From: Ilex aquifolium
Lineage: Eukaryota; Streptophyta; Magnoliopsida; Aquifoliales; Aquifoliaceae
Direction: 5' to 3'
Assembly (NCBI GenBank): GCA_951799425.1
Contig: OX637395.1
Span: forward strand, 41,345,173 to 41,409,172
Length of the DNA stretch: 64,000 nucleotides
Part shown: in pieces, positions 59,284 through 64,000 of the stretch
How the letters are laid out: each line of letters opens with the position of its first letter
Numbering within the stretch: the first letter of the stretch is position 1
Notes under the pieces: generated by a model
The model's input: the letters and a program-made list of their open reading frames with translations, nothing else
The model's database searches: none
What the model was told of the DNA's origin: nothing
Translations under genes and position numbers: made by a program

Positions 59284-61523
59284 CACATTATTTCCCTAGT
59301 AAGATCTTGGAATTGTAATATTTTGTTAGTTAACTTACAAGGATTCACCTCCTTTACTCAGAATTGGTTTGAAATGATATGGACTTCTGAATTACCAGAA
59401 CTCTCCAGTTACTGGAATCCACCTAAGATTAGGATATTTCCCCACACAAGTGATGTTCTTGATTTCTAGAGCTTTGTAAGGCACAAATGTTGCTTCTGAA
59501 CCAGAGATCGTCTTATTCCCGCATGCACAAGGGGCCACCAATTGGTTTTGCCACCGCAAGAAGCATACTGGCATAATGTAAATGACATCTTCCTGAAAAT
59601 CATAGCGTCATCCTGTGTATGATATAGGTTGTACACATTTCAGCCCCTACGAACTGACTCTACATTCTATACACATGACAGAGCTCAATAACTCTTGCAT
59701 ATTTCTCTATACCTGTACATATTTGCATATAAACACTTGTGTCTTGCTTTAGTTGGTGCAACAAATGAAAGATGTGTAAAGGAAACTTGTTTATTTACTG
59801 AATATTCTACATTCACTTCATGTTTGTTAACATGTCTATTTATGACCTGGAATCTGTAGACTTATTCTGTATGCTTTTGTGGCTAGTATGCCCCATTAAA
59901 AAATTCCTATTATCGCCAAATGCAATGTGTAGTTGGAACTGTGCAAGCGGCATACCCATTGCCACTTATGGTAGTTGACCATAAAGACAGTGACTGAACC
60001 AAAAATAATGCTTGGTGCATACGTCTGGTTGCCTTACTGTTGATTTTGTTGCTGTAGGGTTGTGAAGGATGGTAGTAAAAGTCAATGGAAGGTGCGTCGA
60101 AGCTGAAAAAAAAAGAAGAGCTACAATGGTTTGGATGCAGTTGTAGAACATTCTGTTGCAGCTCATAACTAGTATCTGGTAGGTCTTGAAATTCGGTTTG
60201 TCCTGCAGTCACATGTAGTTTCAGAAAACCAAGATGCCGGTAATTTCACAGATCGTTGGAGAAAAAGATTGCTATTTGTTTTTTGGAGAGTTTAAAGAAG
60301 TTCATAAAAGCTCTTTGTATTTCTGATTTTCTCAATTTAGACAGAGACTGGTAATCAGATGAGGGCAATCAGTTCCCCATGAGTTGACCGTCATACAGTT
60401 TGAATTTTCTTCTAAGCAACAACGGTAACATACTGTCTTTTTTTTCGGAAAGTGGTAACATACTGTCTTGTTTTCTCTCTATTGGGTCTGTTTGCTTAAA
60501 TTTGTATTTTTTAAAGGCTTTGGAGTAAATTTGGAGTAAAATAAGGCATTTCTGTTTGGACATTGACTTTTTTTTACCAACTTATACAATAATTTGTTGG
60601 ACCCAAAAATGTTTATTTAGATTGATTCAAGAAGTTAATTTATGAATTTTTCTATCGATTTTTTAGAGTTTTGTTGCAAGTCTTACGTAACTTTTTAGTT
60701 TATTATATTTATAAAATATTATTAGTGACATAAAAAAATTTAAAATTCATATTTTGAGAACTATCATGCATAATCTATACATACATGTAATTATTTTTTT
60801 ATTTTAACACAAAAAGCCAAAAAAAGTTAGAAAATCATTCTAAACTGATTTTTCTACCTGTTTTAGCTTTTTAAACAACCACTCCAAATAATTTTGGGGT
60901 CTTTTGGGTAATGTTGATTCTAAACCTTTCAAAGTAAGCTTGCTTATAGGTCTTCAATGCTACTAGGTCTCTTGCTAAGCGGTTTAGAGAGAAGGAGATG
61001 AGAGTAAACCTTAGTCCTAACTCTATCTGAAACTTGCAAAACTGTGAAACAATTCAGAACAGAAAAAATCACTTTTTTTTTTCCCTCCCAATTTGGAAGA
61101 GGTTTGGACCACTACAATATACATTCCACAACTGACAACAGGACCAGCAATAAAGATCAATTAAAGAAAAATTGCAGCTTGTTTTTTTTTTTAATTTAAA
61201 CAAGCCATCAAACAAATAAGAAACAAGAACCACCACTGGCAATTCTCTTCTGTCTCTGTTTCCATGAAGTCCCAAAATCAAAAACCCATAAACAATTGGA
61301 CGTCGCCGACAAGAATCTCCTCCACATTTCAGTATCCATTCCTCTTCAGTGGGCCTGTGCACCTTTCGAACACACCAAGAACGAACAAAAAAATGGCTCT
61401 GTGACCCCAGAACTCCAAAATGGAGGAGAATATACAGGGGCACCAACAAGCAAGGCACTCTCAAATAGGAAGCCTGCTGTGTTATTAACAAAAATCAAGA
61501 ATAATCAACCTCTTTTCTAGTCC
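59284..61523. other. Convergent 3' flanks of AP-3 sigma and the receptor kinase
   Basis: No further gene is supported. The left part is the AP-3 sigma 3' flank. A direct repeat TGGTAACATACTGTCTT occurs twice near 60424 and 60454. AT-rich DNA lies at about 60500-60900. The right part, roughly 61050-61523, is the likely 3' UTR of the kinase. Open frames of about 100-140 codons here (for example 61069-61491 minus) show no conserved domain. Confidence 0.45.
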
Positions 61524-63268
61524 TCATTTGCCCTCTTCATCATGCTCATCCAGCGGTTCGGGGAAAATCTCCTTGGACTGCCATCGAGTCGAGGATGAAT
61601 AGCCACCGCCTTCACCATTTTGACCACTTCCTTGAGAACCCGTGGTTCCTGACCGTATAAAGCTACTCCCACCTTCCGCTTTGTTAGTCGGGGCTTCGTG
61701 AACGGTCGCTACATCTGACGAGCTTTGACGCCAGCTACCAAACAGAGCAGCATTCCAAGACCCTCTTCTAGAGGAAGTAGTTCTCAGCCTTGCAGAACTA
61801 GTGTGTTCTTCCCTTACTACTTTCAATGGATTTTCCAAAGCTTTAAGGATATATCTCATAAGGGGCCGCCTTGAAGGCTTGGGATTGAGGCAAGACCTGG
61901 CAACAACGGCGATGGCCCAAACTTCCTCTAATAAATCTTCATATATGACTAGAGATGGGTCAACAATATTTGTCACCAGTTCCTTGTCATATATACTAAT
62001 GTAGGGTAGCGTCGCTTCCAACCAATCCTTCATGGTGGCATCACTGGACGCGCTGATACCCAGCTTGCCTGTTACCAGCTCGAGCAACACCTTCCCAAAG
62101 CAGTAAACATCATAGGCACATGCCGCAGTAGGTGTACCTGTCCATTTCCAAATGAGAAAGAAACTTAGAAACAACAATAACATTGAAGTCAGTTCTATAT
62201 TTAGGGGTCTAAGTGATTTAAGCACTTTCAACCTTCAAACTTCATGGTCAGCCGCGGCTGGATCTCAATTGGTCAGAATTAACAAACGAGTATATAACCA
62301 TTTTTTGTGTCAACCAATAATGGAAAACCAAATAAAAAATGGGGGAGAGCTCATCAATTCACAAAAGTAGCAAAAGCACTGAGGTCCAAAGTCCAAAACA
62401 AAAACAGGACAAGCAATTTGAGTATAGCAACATACAAAGGTGAATTTACCCCCCAAAAAAATTACAGCTACAACTTGCCATAATTCCAATGGGAAATCTC
62501 TTAACCATCTGCTCTTTTCCCTAAATATGTTCAATGCAAGAATTACACTTAGCACATTGCCCCCTCTACTAACCCCAATGGTTTCATTGTCTCACCAGTT
62601 AACATCCATTATGTTTTGAATGGGAAATTACCATAATGGATGTCGGTTGTTGGAGCAAAGTGAAAATCATTTGATTAGTTAAGGGGGCAATGTGAGAAAA
62701 TTGACAGTACGGGTGTAAAGTGAAAACTTGTATTCGTTTTTGGAGTCTCTCATGCAATACATAAGTTTTTTTGCCCTCCAACAGTGGCAAGCAGCTCTAT
62801 GTACCAAACTTATTTTGTCCTTCCAGTAATTTAATCAATGACAATATATTACGATGGAAAAAGCAACAGGTCGATCTGTTGAAGAATATAAGGCATAAGT
62901 TCACCATAAATAGGCTTTCAAGTTAGAACCATTAAAAAGGTCACAACAGACAATCTATAAGCATGAGCTTATATAAAACAGGGTGCACTATAAGGTCCCA
63001 TGCCAACAAGACACAGTATCTGTATTACAGAAACAAGCAACCTCATAGATCCTGATTCTCTATAGCTATAGGGTAGCACTGACAACGAAGGCTTCCCAGT
63101 GATATTGGTTGCTTAATTACATGCTATCTTGTTTTTAAGTGCTAGTATGTGCAGAGTAAAAGGCTACATGAGGTCCAATAAGTCACCTACGATTGGCAGA
63201 CAAGAAAAAACCAATGGCAAATTAAAATAACCAAATTGCACTTACCAGAAGCCCCTTGTTCAGATGTC
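61524..63268 (-). CDS. LRR receptor-like kinase (At2g16250-like), C-terminal exons (partial)
   Basis: The last exon is 62137-61524 and the one before it a 23-nt exon, 63268-63246. They join through a phase-1 intron to read TSEQGASGTPTAACAYDVYC and continue for about 203 codons. Visible kinase text is subdomain IX (AYDVYCFGKVLLELVTG) and the following helices to SCLNPKPSRRPLMRYILKAL, where Arg of subdomain XI is kept. A Ser-rich tail follows with TTSSRRGSWNAALFGSWRQS and ends EIFPEPLDEHDEEGK. This tail is what I recall for the probable LRR receptor-like kinase At2g16250. The catalytic loop and the extracellular repeats lie beyond the right edge or in exons I could not place. Family role: plasma-membrane receptor of unknown ligand. 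Confidence 0.85.
62535..62715. repeat. Inverted-repeat element in the receptor-kinase intron
   Basis: The left arm CTTAGCACATTGCCCCCTCT, ACTAACC is inverted on the right as GGTTAGTTAAGGGGGCAATGTG-like text (62674-62697). Inner arms match as well (AACATCCATTATG and CATAATGGATGTC). The CATTGCCCCCT word also occurs in the glucanase-intron element at 5559-5815, so they may be one family. Confidence 0.6.
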
Positions 63269-64000
63269 CTGCACATAAGGAAGAGAAGATTTTTGTTACA
63301 ACCTCAATTCAAGCAACATAAACATGCGATAAATCAGTAACTTCATTTAAAGTTAAAATAGATATCTTCACTCTGTTATTTTAATGTTGATATAGTTTTG
63401 ACGACTAAATACGCAATAGAGCAAAAGTACACGGAACAAATAGACACCTAAAAGTTGCAGGATAATACTTCCAATTTGAGAACATCATAATGATATCTGC
63501 CCTAGCTTCAATTCAATTCCATATAAAGAAAAGTAAGTCATTCCAATAAATGAAGTTGTTGATGCCCGAAAATGAAGTTGTCAATTCTAACAAATAATAA
63601 ATTAATAATTGCTCAATCCATAATGGCGAGCAACAATCTGCGCCAAGTCACCTTTATCGTACATTTGTCAGACAAGGTACATAACAAATGACTCCAAAAT
63701 CCAAATCTAGTATGCTGCCATTTAACGTAGTTTTCACCGTGACAAGAACGTTTGAAGGATGATTCCAAATTAACACTCATTCGCACTTGCACATTAAATG
63801 CATCTTCCAACAATGTTGAACTGCCCTTTATTTGAAACAATCAGATCCTAAATTATAAGTAACATATCTTCAAGTTCACAGTTTCTGTGCTACATAATAC
63901 TTGCACATTCTCTATCCGCTCTCTCAATACTTGCCATCATCCTCCATATTTGAAGGCATTTTTGCCAGCTCTTACAGTCTCAGTTTGCAGCTGTAAGTTT
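63269..64000. other. Receptor-kinase intron or upstream sequence to window edge
   Basis: Presumably intronic for the receptor-kinase gene. I could not identify the preceding kinase exon in this stretch. AT-rich text with short chance frames is all that is visible. Confidence 0.4.

Noticed and set aside
61069-61491. 140-codon minus-strand frame downstream of the receptor kinase
   Set aside because: It lies in the expected 3' UTR, has no recognisable domain and mixed composition, and is probably chance.

Overview
This is a 64 kb piece of a dicot plant nuclear genome. The evidence is AT-rich intergenic DNA, many short exons with GT-AG introns, plant-specific protein families (beta-propeller G-beta, CAP1, an mTERF, an LRR-RLK related to At2g16250, an Ole e 9-type glucanase with X8 domain) and many small non-autonomous DNA transposons. 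There are no prokaryotic operons, CRISPR arrays or phage genes. The species cannot be fixed from the sequence alone. All splice models were read by hand from protein similarity recalled from known families, donor/acceptor sites and phase, and each complete model keeps an open frame from ATG to stop.

Layout. 53-392 (-): first two coding exons of the heterotrimeric G-protein beta subunit; the gene runs off the left edge. 1258-2183: Mutator-like (MULE) non-autonomous element. 2243-2314 (-): tRNA-Glu(UUC). 3266-8249 (-): secreted endo-1,3-beta-glucanase with CBM43/X8 module (6 exons, 465 aa). 8548-9041: hAT element. 11387-16464 (-): cyclase-associated protein CAP1 (10 exons, 472 aa). 17184-17733: MULE. 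18065-20858 (+): BTB/POZ protein (2 exons, 499 aa). 21821-24005 (-): At1g01500-like protein with a glycine-rich C-terminal membrane segment (310 aa). 26761-27075: hAT-like element. 28966-29744 (-): NFD6-like 95 aa mitochondrial protein. 30021-30380: three 120-bp tandem units carrying pol III-box-like motifs. 31406-32074 (-): single-exon LEA_2/NHL membrane protein. 32133-35000: about 1.45 kb sequence in two tandem copies. 35867-36388 (-): broken relative of the LEA_2 gene. 37708-46897 (+): cytosolic Phe-tRNA synthetase alpha chain (18 exons, 488 aa), with transposons inside its introns. 50758-51590 (+): mitochondrial bL27 (147 aa). 52064-55989 (-): MTERF2/EMB2219-type chloroplast mTERF (6 exons, 695 aa). 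56284-59283 (+): AP-3 sigma subunit (7 exons, 166 aa). 61524-63268 (-): last two exons of an LRR receptor-like kinase that runs off the right edge.

The genes are unrelated housekeeping, organellar and signalling genes that share no pathway, as is normal for plants. The notable signals are structural: precise transposon insertions with target-site duplications, a hAT element that interrupts an otherwise open 103-codon reading frame inside an intron, a GC-AG intron whose donor region is duplicated nearby, a tandemly duplicated upstream region at the LEA_2 gene, and a compact divergent promoter between the mTERF and AP-3 sigma genes. I found no convincing new biological system.
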